From: VRUE01 sp963728045
GTDB taxonomy: Bacteria > Actinomycetota > Thermoleophilia > Solirubrobacterales > 70-9
DNA length: 64,000 bases
Reading direction: 5' to 3'
Assembly (NCBI GenBank): GCA_963728045.1
Contig: CAVSIE010000002.1
Span: forward strand, 620,001 to 684,000
Shown: positions 15,742-23,580 of the stretch, piece by piece
Layout: every line of letters begins with the position of its first letter
How positions within the stretch are numbered: the stretch's first letter is position 1
Notes under the pieces: model-generated
What the model was told of the DNA's origin: nothing
What the model saw: the letters and a program-made list of their open reading frames with translations, nothing else
The model's database searches: none
Program-made: the position numbers and the translations under genes

Positions 15742-17028
15742 ATGAGCGTCGCGTCCCAGAAGCTGATGGACAACATCACCTACGAGGACCTCTACAAGCG
15801 CTGGGAGGGGGGGAACTGGAGCGCCTACGACATCGACTTCTCCGGGGACAAAGCGGGCTGGGATTCGCTCAGCGACGTCCAGCGCCGCTCGGCGATGTGG
15901 ATCTACTCGATGTTCTTCTACGGCGAGGACCGGGTCGCCGACACCCTCGCCCCCTACATCACCGCCGCCCCGACCGAGGAGCAGTCCTACTTCCTCGCCA
16001 CCCAGCAGGTCGACGAGGTGCGCCACTCGGTCTTCTTCCACCGCTTCTTCAAGGAGGTGATCGGGGTCGGCGGCGACTCGATCCAGCAGACCCTCTCCTC
16101 CACCCTGCCGCAGCTCAACTGGGGCTACCGCGGCATCTTCGACCGGCTTGACGTGATGGCCGAGGAACTGCGCAAGGACCGCTCACTGCCCAAGTACGCG
16201 CAGGCGATCACCCTCTACCACCTGATCGTCGAGGGCTCGCTCGCCCAGCCGGGCCAGCACTTCATCGAGGACTTCTTCTCCTCCGAAGAGACGATGCCCG
16301 GCTTCAGCTCCGGCATGGCGAACGTCTCCCGCGACGAGCAGCGCCACATCGGCTTCGGCGTCAAGGTTCTCTCCGAACTGCTGGGCGAAGGCAAGCCCGG
16401 TTGCGAGGAGAACCGCGCCGCGGTGACCGAGCTGCTGCGCGAAGTGCTCCCCTACGGCCCGGCAGTCTTCTCACCGCCCAACCTGGACCGCCAGTACACC
16501 GAGTGCTACGGCTTCTCGCTCGAGGACATCTTCGCCTTCGGCCTCAAACTGATCCGCCAGCGCTGGCGCACGATCGGCTACCCGACGGAGGAGATGCCGC
16601 CGGGCGTCTTCCCCTTCGACCCCGAGGCCAGCGAGGAGCAGGTCGCCGAGCGCCAGGTGAAGCTGATGATGGCCGGGATCCTCGGCCCGCCCGATGCCAC
16701 GCCGGAGGCCTCGCCGGAGCTGCAGCGCCTCTACTTCGACGTAGTCGAGCGGGTCGTCGACCCGCGGGCCGCCAACGGATCGCCGCTGGTCTACCAGTGG
16801 CGCTTCACCGATGCCGACCCCTGGCACCTGGTGATCGACAACGGCTCGACCCGGGCCGAGCCGGGCGAGGCTCCCAACCCGAATCTGGTCCTGGAGACGA
16901 GCTGGGCCGATTTCGTCGCCACCGGCAAGCCCGACGCCAACCCGCTGAAGATGGTGCTGCAGCGCCGCCTCCGCCCCCGCGGTTCTCTCCGCGAGCTGGC
17001 GCGGATGCGCAAGGTCTTCCCGAGCTAG
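15742..17028 (+). CDS. R2-like ferritin-fold diiron protein fused to an SCP2 sterol/lipid-carrier domain
   Basis: The 428-residue protein has two parts. The N-terminal part (about 1-330) is a ribonucleotide-reductase-R2/ferritin-like four-helix fold with apparent diiron ligands E62, E92-x-x-H95, E164 and E199-x-x-H202. The C-terminal part (about 335-428), containing YQWRFTDADPWHLVIDNG and TSWADFVATGKPDANP, matches the SCP2 lipid-binding fold. It is unlikely to be a true ribonucleotide reductase subunit because no R1 gene is nearby and the C-terminus is replaced. An oxygen-dependent oxidase or desaturase acting on a lipid held by the SCP2 domain is my inference. AAAGGAGAG precedes the ATG. Confidence 0.75.
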   Translation: MSVASQKLMDNITYEDLYKRWEGGNWSAYDIDFSGDKAGWDSLSDVQRRSAMWIYSMFFYGEDRVADTLAPYITAAPTEEQSYFLATQQVDEVRHSVFFHRFFKEVIGVGGDSIQQTLSSTLPQLNWGYRGIFDRLDVMAEELRKDRSLPKYAQAITLYHLIVEGSLAQPGQHFIEDFFSSEETMPGFSSGMANVSRDEQRHIGFGVKVLSELLGEGKPGCEENRAAVTELLREVLPYGPAVFSPPNLDRQYTECYGFSLEDIFAFGLKLIRQRWRTIGYPTEEMPPGVFPFDPEASEEQVAERQVKLMMAGILGPPDATPEASPELQRLYFDVVERVVDPRAANGSPLVYQWRFTDADPWHLVIDNGSTRAEPGEAPNPNLVLETSWADFVATGKPDANPLKMVLQRRLRPRGSLRELARMRKVFPS

Positions 17029-17035
17029 CAGGGCG

Positions 17036-18466
17036 CTAGGAGATCGGCGGGCGGCTGTCCGCCCAGGGGCGCTCGGCCTCGAGCTGGGCGGCCAGGGAGA
17101 GCAGCGTCGCCTCGTCGCCGGGGCGGGCGATGACCTGGAACGAGAGCGGCATCCCGTCGGCGGCAAAGCCGGCCGGGATCGACATCGCCGGGTTGCCGAG
17201 GTGGTTCCAGGGGACGCAGTAGGGATAGAAGCGGCTCATCCCAAGCACGGTGTGCAGGGCGCCCCGGCTCTCCCAGCGACGGACCGGCAGCGCCGTGCCG
17301 CCCATCACCGGCATGAGCAGCACGTCGCAGGAGTCGAAGATCGCGTTGACGCGGGCCACGTCTGCGACACGGCCGCGCATCGCGCGCTCGTAGAGGGCTT
17401 CAGGAAGGATGCTCCCGAGCCGGCCGAAGCCCCGGGTCCGCCTTTCGAGCCGCTCTGGGTGCGGTACTTCCTCGACAGTCTGCGCGACGCCGTGCAGGAA
17501 CCGCGCGCTGATGTTGTCGCCGATCGCGCCCCACTCGGGATCGCGCTGGACCACCTCGTGCCCGAGCGAGCGCATCAGCTCGGCGGCGTCGGCGACGGCC
17601 CCCTTCGCCTCGTCGGAGACGGTGGGCGGCGCGATCGCGCGAGGCGCGAGCGTCGAGTAGGCGATGCGAAGCTTGCCGGGGGGCTCCTTGGCCGACTCGA
17701 CAAAGGGGCGATCCGGGGGCGGAGGCGCCTCGGGCTCTTGCGAGCCGCCGGAGACGATGTCGAGCCAGAGGGCGGTGTCGAGCACCGTGCGGCTGAGGCA
17801 GCCGAGGACGGCGAGGCCTTTCCAGCCCTCGAGCTCGGGAGCAAGCGAGACCCGGCCCCGCGACGGCTTCAGCCCGAAGAGGCCGCAGGAGGAGGCGGGG
17901 ATGCGGATCGACCCAGCGCCGTCGCCGGCCGAGGCGATCGGAACCAGCCCAGCGGCAACCGCGGCGCCGGAGCCACCACTGGAGCCGCCCGGGGTGCGCT
18001 GGGGGTTCCAGGGATTGCGGGTGACCCCGTAGGTAGCTGACTCGGTGAAGCCGCAGATCGCCAGCTCCGGAAGGTTGGTCAGGCCGACGATGATCGCGCC
18101 GGCCTCGCGCAGCCGCCGCACGAACTCTGAATCTTCCCTGGCGGGCTCGGTGAAGGCGTCGGTGCCCCAGGTCTTGACCTCGCCGGCGACGTCGACTTCG
18201 TCCTTGATCGCGATCGGCACGCCCAGCAGCGGCCGTTCCTCGCCCGCCTTCAGGCGCGCCTCGGCCTGCTCGGCTTCGAGCAGCGCCTTCTCGGCGAAGA
18301 CCTTGCGAAAGGCGTTCAGCTGCGGGTCGAGGCGAGCGATGCGGTCGAGGCTGAGCCGCACCAGCTCGGTCGGCGAGACCTCACCGGCCCGCACCATCTC
18401 CGCCTGCCGCGCCGCCCCCGCGAACGCAACGTCCTCGTCGACCCGCAAAGCCTCTCCCGTCCCCAT
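17036..18466 (-). CDS. Amidase (amidase-signature family)
   Basis: Hydrolyses amide bonds using a Ser-cisSer-Lys triad. The 476-residue product shows the lysine motif PIAIKDEVDV, the serine-rich loop TPGGSSGGSGAAVAAGLVP and the nucleophile region GDGAGSIRIPASSCGLFGLKPSRGRV. In typical members this last motif reads SDTGGSIRIP, so Thr-Gly to Gly-Ala is a small departure. Start taken at the ATG at 18466, giving MGTGEALRVDEDVAFA; upstream in-frame sequence overlaps the MMPL gene. Substrate unknown. It is convergent with the diiron-SCP2 gene. Confidence 0.88.
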   Translation of the reverse strand: MGTGEALRVDEDVAFAGAARQAEMVRAGEVSPTELVRLSLDRIARLDPQLNAFRKVFAEKALLEAEQAEARLKAGEERPLLGVPIAIKDEVDVAGEVKTWGTDAFTEPAREDSEFVRRLREAGAIIVGLTNLPELAICGFTESATYGVTRNPWNPQRTPGGSSGGSGAAVAAGLVPIASAGDGAGSIRIPASSCGLFGLKPSRGRVSLAPELEGWKGLAVLGCLSRTVLDTALWLDIVSGGSQEPEAPPPPDRPFVESAKEPPGKLRIAYSTLAPRAIAPPTVSDEAKGAVADAAELMRSLGHEVVQRDPEWGAIGDNISARFLHGVAQTVEEVPHPERLERRTRGFGRLGSILPEALYERAMRGRVADVARVNAIFDSCDVLLMPVMGGTALPVRRWESRGALHTVLGMSRFYPYCVPWNHLGNPAMSIPAGFAADGMPLSFQVIARPGDEATLLSLAAQLEAERPWADSRPPIS

Positions 18467-18494
18467 GCGCGGGATCGTAGTCGCTGGGGCGCGC

Positions 18495-20717
18495 TCAGGC
18501 CTCGGCCGGCTCGGGCTCGGCCGTGCCGCCCTCGAAAGAGACATCGGGGAGTGCCCGGTCGAGCCAGGAAGGCATCCACCAGTTCCACTCGCCCATCAGC
18601 TTCATCGCCGCCGGCACCAGGACCAGCCGCACCAGGGTCGCGTCGATCGCGATCGCGATCGCGCAACCCAGCCCCAGCTCCTTGATCGAGGGAACGCCGG
18701 TGAGGACGAAGACGGCGAAGACGGAGCTCATGATCAGCGCCGCCGAGGAGATCGTGCGGGCGCTGGAGGCGAGGCCCTCGGCGACCGCCCGCTCGTTGTC
18801 GCCGTGCTCCAGGTAGCGCTCACGGATCCGGGACATCAGGAAGACCTCGTAGTCCATTGAGAGCCCGAAGACGATGGTGAAGATCAGCGGCACGTTGATC
18901 GTGTCCAGCGCGCCCTGGCTTTCGAAGCCGAGCAGGCCATCGAGCCAGCCCCACTGGAAGATCGCGACGACGACGCCGAAAGCCGCGCCAATCGAGAGCA
19001 GGTTCATCAATACCGCCTTCAGCGGCAGCAGCAGCGAGCGCAGCATCAGCATCAGGACGACGAAGCTGAGCGCGAGGACGAAGAGGACGATCTTCCACAT
19101 CGAGCCGCTGATCTGGGCGCGGGCGTCCTGGCTGCGCGCGGTTTCTCCGCCGACGCTGACCGCCGCGCGCTCGCTCAGCGCTGCCGCCGGCACGACGCTG
19201 TCGCGCAGGCGCTCGACCAAGGCCACGGTGGCGTCGGACTCGCTGGGCGCGCTCGGCGTCGCCTTGACCAGGACGCTGTCGCCGGCGAAGGCCGGGGGCG
19301 CCACAGAACTGATGCCCGGCGTCGCCTCGACCATGCGGACGAACCCGGCGACGGCGGCACGATCCGCGGTGGGCGTCGACCCACCCTCGAAGGTGGCGAC
19401 AATCTGAACCGGGTCGGCGCCGCCACCGACCTGCTTGCCGGCGAGCTCGTTGCCCACCCGCACGTCGCTGCCCTTGGGGAACTGCCCCAGCGCCTGCGTG
19501 CCCGTCTCCAGCGAGAGGATCGGCGAGGCGAGGAAGAGCAGCACCGCCGAGACACCGGCCACGGCGAGCCAGGGGCGCGCCATCACAGTGGCGGCCCAGC
19601 GCTCCCAGAACGCGGCGCGCTTCTCGGTGGCCGGGCCCTTGCCACCACCGCGCCGGAACGGACGGCGCACGAAGCGCAGCGCACGGGCGACGATGCCACC
19701 TGGCATCACGCGGTCGCCGAGCATCGCGATCAGAGCCGGCAGCAGGGTGGTCGCGGTCAGGATCGAGACGGCGACCACAGTCATCGCGCCGAGCGCCATC
19801 GAGCGCAGCGCCTGGTTGTCGACCATCCAGAGGCCGGCGAGGGAGACGATCACCGCGAGGCCGGAGAAGGCGACGGCGAGGCCGGAGGTGGAGAGCGCCT
19901 CGGCGCGCGCCTCATCACAGTCGCGGCCGGCGCGGCGCTCCTCGCGGTAGCGGGCGAGGATGAAGAGCGAGTAGTCGATCGCTACCCCGATCCCGATCAT
20001 CGAGGCCATGTTGGTGACGAAGACCGAGGTGGTCATCTCCAGCGAGATGAAATAGATCAGGGCCCCGGTGACGATCACGCTGACCAAGCCGAGCGCCAGC
20101 GGCAGCGCCGCGGCGGCGAGCGAGCCGAAGACGACGAGCAGGATCAGGGCGACGATCGGGAAGCCGCTTGCCTCGGCCTTCGCCAGGTCTTCCTTGGAGA
20201 GCTCCTGCATCCCGGCCCAGATGGTGGGCTGCCCGGCGAGGTAGGGGGTGACGCCGTCCTGAGCCGTGCCTGGATCGAGGTCTTCGCGCAGGGTGACGGC
20301 GGAGTCGACCAGCTCATCGGGCGAGCGTTCGCTGCGCAACGGCAACATCGCTGTGTCGGACCTGGCCAGCTGGAGCTTGGCACGAGCTGCGGCGCCCGGC
20401 GCCAGGATCACTTCGTCGAGGCTCGCGACCTCCTCGCGAACCCGGTCGACCGCCGCGGTGCGCTCGGGCCGACCAGCGCCCCGGTCCGCCTGCAGCAGCA
20501 CGACGATGCCGTCGGCGCTCTCGCCGAAGTCCTTCTCGAGCGATTCGCTGGCCGCCTGCGACTGGCTGCCGGGGACGTCGAAGCCGCCGCCCGTCAGGTG
20601 TTCCGTCTGGCGAGAGGCGAGCGGCAGAGCCAGCAGCACGATCGCGATCCATGCCCCTAGGACCCAGCGGCGGCGGCGGCCGAGAAACCCTGCAAGCTGG
20701 ACCATCGACTCACGCAT
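18495..20717 (-). CDS. MMPL/RND-family membrane transporter
   Basis: The 740-residue protein has the MmpL layout: one N-terminal transmembrane segment (about 18-34), an extracytoplasmic domain, then five further segments. This half is repeated in the second part. The GVAIDYSLFILARYREE block and its second-half counterpart FGLSMDYEVFLMSRIRERY hold the Asp-Tyr pairs used for proton relay in this family. Such pumps export lipids or hydrophobic drugs using the proton gradient. Start ATG at 20717. The TetR gene lies upstream in the same direction, with a 107-base gap carrying two inverted repeats, so TetR control is likely. Confidence 0.9.
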   Translation of the reverse strand: MRESMVQLAGFLGRRRRWVLGAWIAIVLLALPLASRQTEHLTGGGFDVPGSQSQAASESLEKDFGESADGIVVLLQADRGAGRPERTAAVDRVREEVASLDEVILAPGAAARAKLQLARSDTAMLPLRSERSPDELVDSAVTLREDLDPGTAQDGVTPYLAGQPTIWAGMQELSKEDLAKAEASGFPIVALILLVVFGSLAAAALPLALGLVSVIVTGALIYFISLEMTTSVFVTNMASMIGIGVAIDYSLFILARYREERRAGRDCDEARAEALSTSGLAVAFSGLAVIVSLAGLWMVDNQALRSMALGAMTVVAVSILTATTLLPALIAMLGDRVMPGGIVARALRFVRRPFRRGGGKGPATEKRAAFWERWAATVMARPWLAVAGVSAVLLFLASPILSLETGTQALGQFPKGSDVRVGNELAGKQVGGGADPVQIVATFEGGSTPTADRAAVAGFVRMVEATPGISSVAPPAFAGDSVLVKATPSAPSESDATVALVERLRDSVVPAAALSERAAVSVGGETARSQDARAQISGSMWKIVLFVLALSFVVLMLMLRSLLLPLKAVLMNLLSIGAAFGVVVAIFQWGWLDGLLGFESQGALDTINVPLIFTIVFGLSMDYEVFLMSRIRERYLEHGDNERAVAEGLASSARTISSAALIMSSVFAVFVLTGVPSIKELGLGCAIAIAIDATLVRLVLVPAAMKLMGEWNWWMPSWLDRALPDVSFEGGTAEPEPAEA

Positions 20718-20732
20718 TGGCTGGTTGGCCAG
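20718..20732. promoter_or_regulatory. Candidate operator at the MMPL start (copy 2)
   Basis: TGGCTGGTTGGCCAG abuts the MMPL ATG and differs by one base from the site at 15657-15671. Inverted core CTGG-N4-CCAG. Proposed TetR or translational control site; inference. Confidence 0.3.
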
Positions 20733-20789
20733 TCTTTCGCAGACGCAACCTCTCGTCTGTGAGGACGATCACTCGGACCTGTCGATTTG

Positions 20790-20806
20790 GTCGCGATACG
20801 CGCGAC
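20790..20806. promoter_or_regulatory. Inverted repeat between TetR and MMPL genes
   Basis: GTCGCG-ATACG-CGCGAC: perfect six-base arms around five bases, about 73 bases before the MMPL start. A size and position typical of a TetR operator, but no T-tract follows, so it is not a good terminator. Confidence 0.35.
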
Positions 20807-20824
20807 TAAGTCGCCAGGAGGCGG

Positions 20825-21433
20825 CTACTCGCTGACGAGCAGATACCGGGCCGAGGCGACACCCGCCGCGAGGGCGCTGTCGACCTCGCGGCTCGGATCG
20901 GAAAGCGCCTGCAGGGCAAAACCGTCACCGACGGCGAAGAGGTAAGAGACGATCGCCTCGGCGTCGAAGCGAAGGTTGAGCACACCCTCCCGCTCCTTCG
21001 CCTTGAGGCTCTCGGCGACGTGGGAGCGGGTGCGCTCGAAGAGCTGCCCGACCTCGTGCTGGATCTCCGGGTTGCGGCGGCCAGCGCTGAACAGCTCGTA
21101 GAGCAAGAGGAAGAACCCAGGTTCGTTCTGGATCAATTCGGTGAGGCTGTTGACGAGAACGTCGAGAACGTCGTCGACTGTTTTCGCCCTATCCAGCGGC
21201 TCGTCCAGGCGAGCGACGCGGAACTCGGCGTCACGGCGAACGACCTCGACCAAAAGCCGCTCCTTGGTCCCGAAGTAGTAGTGGAGGAGACCGCGGCTGA
21301 CGCCGGCCTCGCGGGCTACGTGCTCGAAGGTCGAGCCGGCGGCGCCGCGGGTGGCGACGCTGTCGCGCATCGCGTCGACGATGCGCTGCGCCTTCTCGCC
21401 GCTCAGCTCACGCTCTGTGGTCGCTGCCTCCAT
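20825..21433 (-). CDS. TetR-family transcriptional regulator
   Basis: The 202-residue protein has an N-terminal TetR helix-turn-helix (about 14-60): RIVDAMRDSVATRGAAG, then STFEHVAREAGVSRGLLHYYFGTKERLL. A helical ligand-binding domain follows. It probably represses itself and the downstream MMPL transporter, relieved by an exported hydrophobic ligand; this is inference from gene order. The start ATG lies at 21433, after a structured intergenic element. Confidence 0.9.
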   Translation of the reverse strand: MEAATTERELSGEKAQRIVDAMRDSVATRGAAGSTFEHVAREAGVSRGLLHYYFGTKERLLVEVVRRDAEFRVARLDEPLDRAKTVDDVLDVLVNSLTELIQNEPGFFLLLYELFSAGRRNPEIQHEVGQLFERTRSHVAESLKAKEREGVLNLRFDAEAIVSYLFAVGDGFALQALSDPSREVDSALAAGVASARYLLVSE

Positions 21434-21463
21434 CAGGGGATCAGTCTATTCCGGCTGACGGTC

Positions 21464-21547
21464 CCCAGACGCCGGCAGGCAAGGACGCAGGAAGCGTGGC
21501 GTGCTCTGCACGCGAGCGACCGAGGACGCCGCCTGCCGGTGTCTGGG
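21464..21547. other. Long imperfect hairpin in the gap between TetR and the 141-residue gene
   Basis: Seventeen-base arms at 21464-21480 and 21531-21547 pair with a single G-T mismatch. The enclosed 50 bases hold a second perfect hairpin, GCGTGC-TCT-GCACGC. There is no T-run on either side. It could be an RNA structure, a cruciform or a remnant of a small mobile element. It occupies most of the 117-base gap. Confidence 0.5.
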
Positions 21548-21550
21548 CGC

Positions 21551-21976
21551 TCAGGAGCCGTTGATGCTGGAGCTGGTGTACTCAAACTCCTCCTCGGCGC
21601 CGAAGAGGGCATCGAGGACGGTCCTGCGGGCATCCTCGCTGAGTACCAGCGCTATCCCGGCGGCCACGATCCCGAAGAGGAGGAGACGCCCGAGCCGGCT
21701 CTTCTTGCGCTTGCGCGGCGCCTTCAGCTGCTCGGAGACGTCGCGCAGGCTCTCCGCCGCGACGCGCAGGTCCTTCTGCACCTTCTTGTCGCTGGTGACC
21801 GCCTTGACCGCCCCCTTGCCGTTGCCGGTGGCGCGGGTGTAGGCGCCGCGGGCCGCCTCGAACGCCTCGCGGAGGCTGTCGCGCAGTTCTTCGTCCTCGA
21901 CCAGACGCTGCACATAGGGGTTCTCGCGCGCAGTCGAGTAAAGATCGGCTGCCTGGCTCGTCTTCGTCTTGCTCAT
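21551..21976 (-). CDS. Uncharacterised single-pass membrane protein
   Basis: I do not recognise this 141-residue protein. It has a charged helical N-terminal part (about 1-85) with LVEDEELRDSLREAFEAARG, a basic stretch PRKRKKSRLGR, one transmembrane segment (about 98-112, LLLFGIVAAGIALVL) and an acidic tail. The layout suggests a membrane-anchored cytoplasmic or YtxH-like helical protein. A good GGAGAAGG ribosome site precedes the ATG. It follows the glycosyltransferase gene in the same direction. Confidence 0.75.
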   Translation of the reverse strand: MSKTKTSQAADLYSTARENPYVQRLVEDEELRDSLREAFEAARGAYTRATGNGKGAVKAVTSDKKVQKDLRVAAESLRDVSEQLKAPRKRKKSRLGRLLLFGIVAAGIALVLSEDARRTVLDALFGAEEEFEYTSSSINGS

Positions 21977-22036
21977 ACCTTCTCCTCGCTGGATCTCCGG
22001 GGGTAGGTCAGGATAGCCAGAACCCCTGGTGTGGCG

Positions 22037-23578
22037 TCATTGCGGGCCGATTCCATCCAGGAGCACGCCGTTCGAGCGGAAGCCGGTGTCGACCCTGCGC
22101 GGGTCGCGCAGGCTCAGCCGGGCCAGTTCTGGCCCCGGCAGCTCGTAGCGACGGATGTAGAGACGACCGACGCGCTCGTGGCCGACTTCGCGGAATCCCG
22201 GCGCGAGCAGCCCTCGCGGCGCCGGTGGCGCCGGGCCATCGGAGATGAAGTCGATCTCGTGCACGAACCAGGAGAAGCCTTCCGAGGAACGGGCCTGGAA
22301 GGAACCGGTCGAGAGGTAGTAACGCAGCGATGCCTGCCCGATCGTCCAGGTCACCATCGCCCGCGGCGCGCTCGACTCCCCCAGCCGCTGCGCCACCGCC
22401 TCCCAGTCGGGCCTCTGCAGAGCGGACGAGAAGCTCGTCCATACGCAGAAGCCGAACGAGTACGCGATCAGGACGACGCCAAGCACGGCGCCGCTGCGGC
22501 GCGCTCCCTGCAGGGTCAGCCCGATCGCCACCGCGACCAACAGTGGGACCAACACCGGCAGCAGGTTGCGGGCAAGGATGTAGTCCTTGCTGGGGATGAG
22601 CACGGCGAGGACGAACGGAATCGCGACGGTGGCCACAGCGATCGCCAACACCAGACCGCCCCCACGGCGCTCGCGCTGGCTACCCCGCAGGACCAGCAGC
22701 GCCAGCGCGGCCACCATCAGCGCCACCGGCGCCAGGGCGAGCAGCGGCCGCTCTGGGCGGGCGATGATGTCTCCGATCTCGCCGACGCTGAAGACGACCC
22801 CGATCTCCCAGAGGCGGTGGCCCAATGAGTGGTTGCCGATCCATTCGGCGTGACCGAAGGACATCTGGTGGTAGGCCAGGGGCAGCAGCAGCAGGCCGAA
22901 GGCGGCGACGATCGCGACACCGCCGAGCGCCTGCCGGCGACGGCGGAACAGCAGCCAGGCCGCCTCGGCGACGATCGCGAAGAAGGCGAAATAGTGGGTG
23001 GCGAGGGCCAGGCCGGAGGCAATTCCCCAGAAGGCGAAGTCGCGACTACGGCCGCGTTTTAGCGCGCGCAGGTAGTAGAGCAGCGAGATGCTGGTGAGCA
23101 GGACCAGCAGCGCGTAGCCGCGTCCCTCCTGCGAGTACCAGAGCAGCATCGGGTTGACGGCGACCAGGGCCGCGGCGACGATCCCGGCGCGGTGATCGCG
23201 CAGCTCGGCGGCGATCAGGTAGGTAACCGGCACGGTGGCGACCCCGGCCAGCGCCGAGAGCGAGCGCAACCCGAACTCGCCGGTGCCGGTGGCCTGGGTC
23301 CAGAGCCAAGCCAGCGCGTAGTAGAACGGTGGCGCCGACTCGCTGAAGCCGACCGCGTCCATCGCATGCCAGAAGTCTCCGCGCAGGACACGGCTGGCGG
23401 TGACGATCTCGTCGTGGTGGTAGGCCTGCAGGCCGAGCGTGGCAAAGCGCAGCCCCGCGGCGAGCAGCGTCAGCCCGGCGACGATCCAGAAGGTGCGGGA
23501 GCGCGCCCGTACCGTCTCGCGCACCGCCTCGACCCAGGTGGACAGGCTGCCCCTGCCCAGGGCGCCGGCGGCCTCCAT
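22037..23578 (-). CDS. Glycosyltransferase family 39-like polytopic mannosyl/arabinosyl-type transferase
   Basis: The 513-residue protein has about eleven transmembrane segments and the GT-C signature: an acidic pair in the first extracytoplasmic loop (HHDEIVTASR, D56-E57), then SESAPPFYYALAWLW. This is the ArnT/PMT arrangement in which a polyprenyl-phosphate sugar is transferred to a lipid or protein outside the membrane. The last 130 residues form a soluble domain. Donor and acceptor are unknown. Its start lies two bases after the lon stop, so it may be cotranscribed with hsp20-lon. Confidence 0.82.
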   Translation of the reverse strand: MEAAGALGRGSLSTWVEAVRETVRARSRTFWIVAGLTLLAAGLRFATLGLQAYHHDEIVTASRVLRGDFWHAMDAVGFSESAPPFYYALAWLWTQATGTGEFGLRSLSALAGVATVPVTYLIAAELRDHRAGIVAAALVAVNPMLLWYSQEGRGYALLVLLTSISLLYYLRALKRGRSRDFAFWGIASGLALATHYFAFFAIVAEAAWLLFRRRRQALGGVAIVAAFGLLLLPLAYHQMSFGHAEWIGNHSLGHRLWEIGVVFSVGEIGDIIARPERPLLALAPVALMVAALALLVLRGSQRERRGGGLVLAIAVATVAIPFVLAVLIPSKDYILARNLLPVLVPLLVAVAIGLTLQGARRSGAVLGVVLIAYSFGFCVWTSFSSALQRPDWEAVAQRLGESSAPRAMVTWTIGQASLRYYLSTGSFQARSSEGFSWFVHEIDFISDGPAPPAPRGLLAPGFREVGHERVGRLYIRRYELPGPELARLSLRDPRRVDTGFRSNGVLLDGIGPQ

Positions 23579-23580
23579 GC

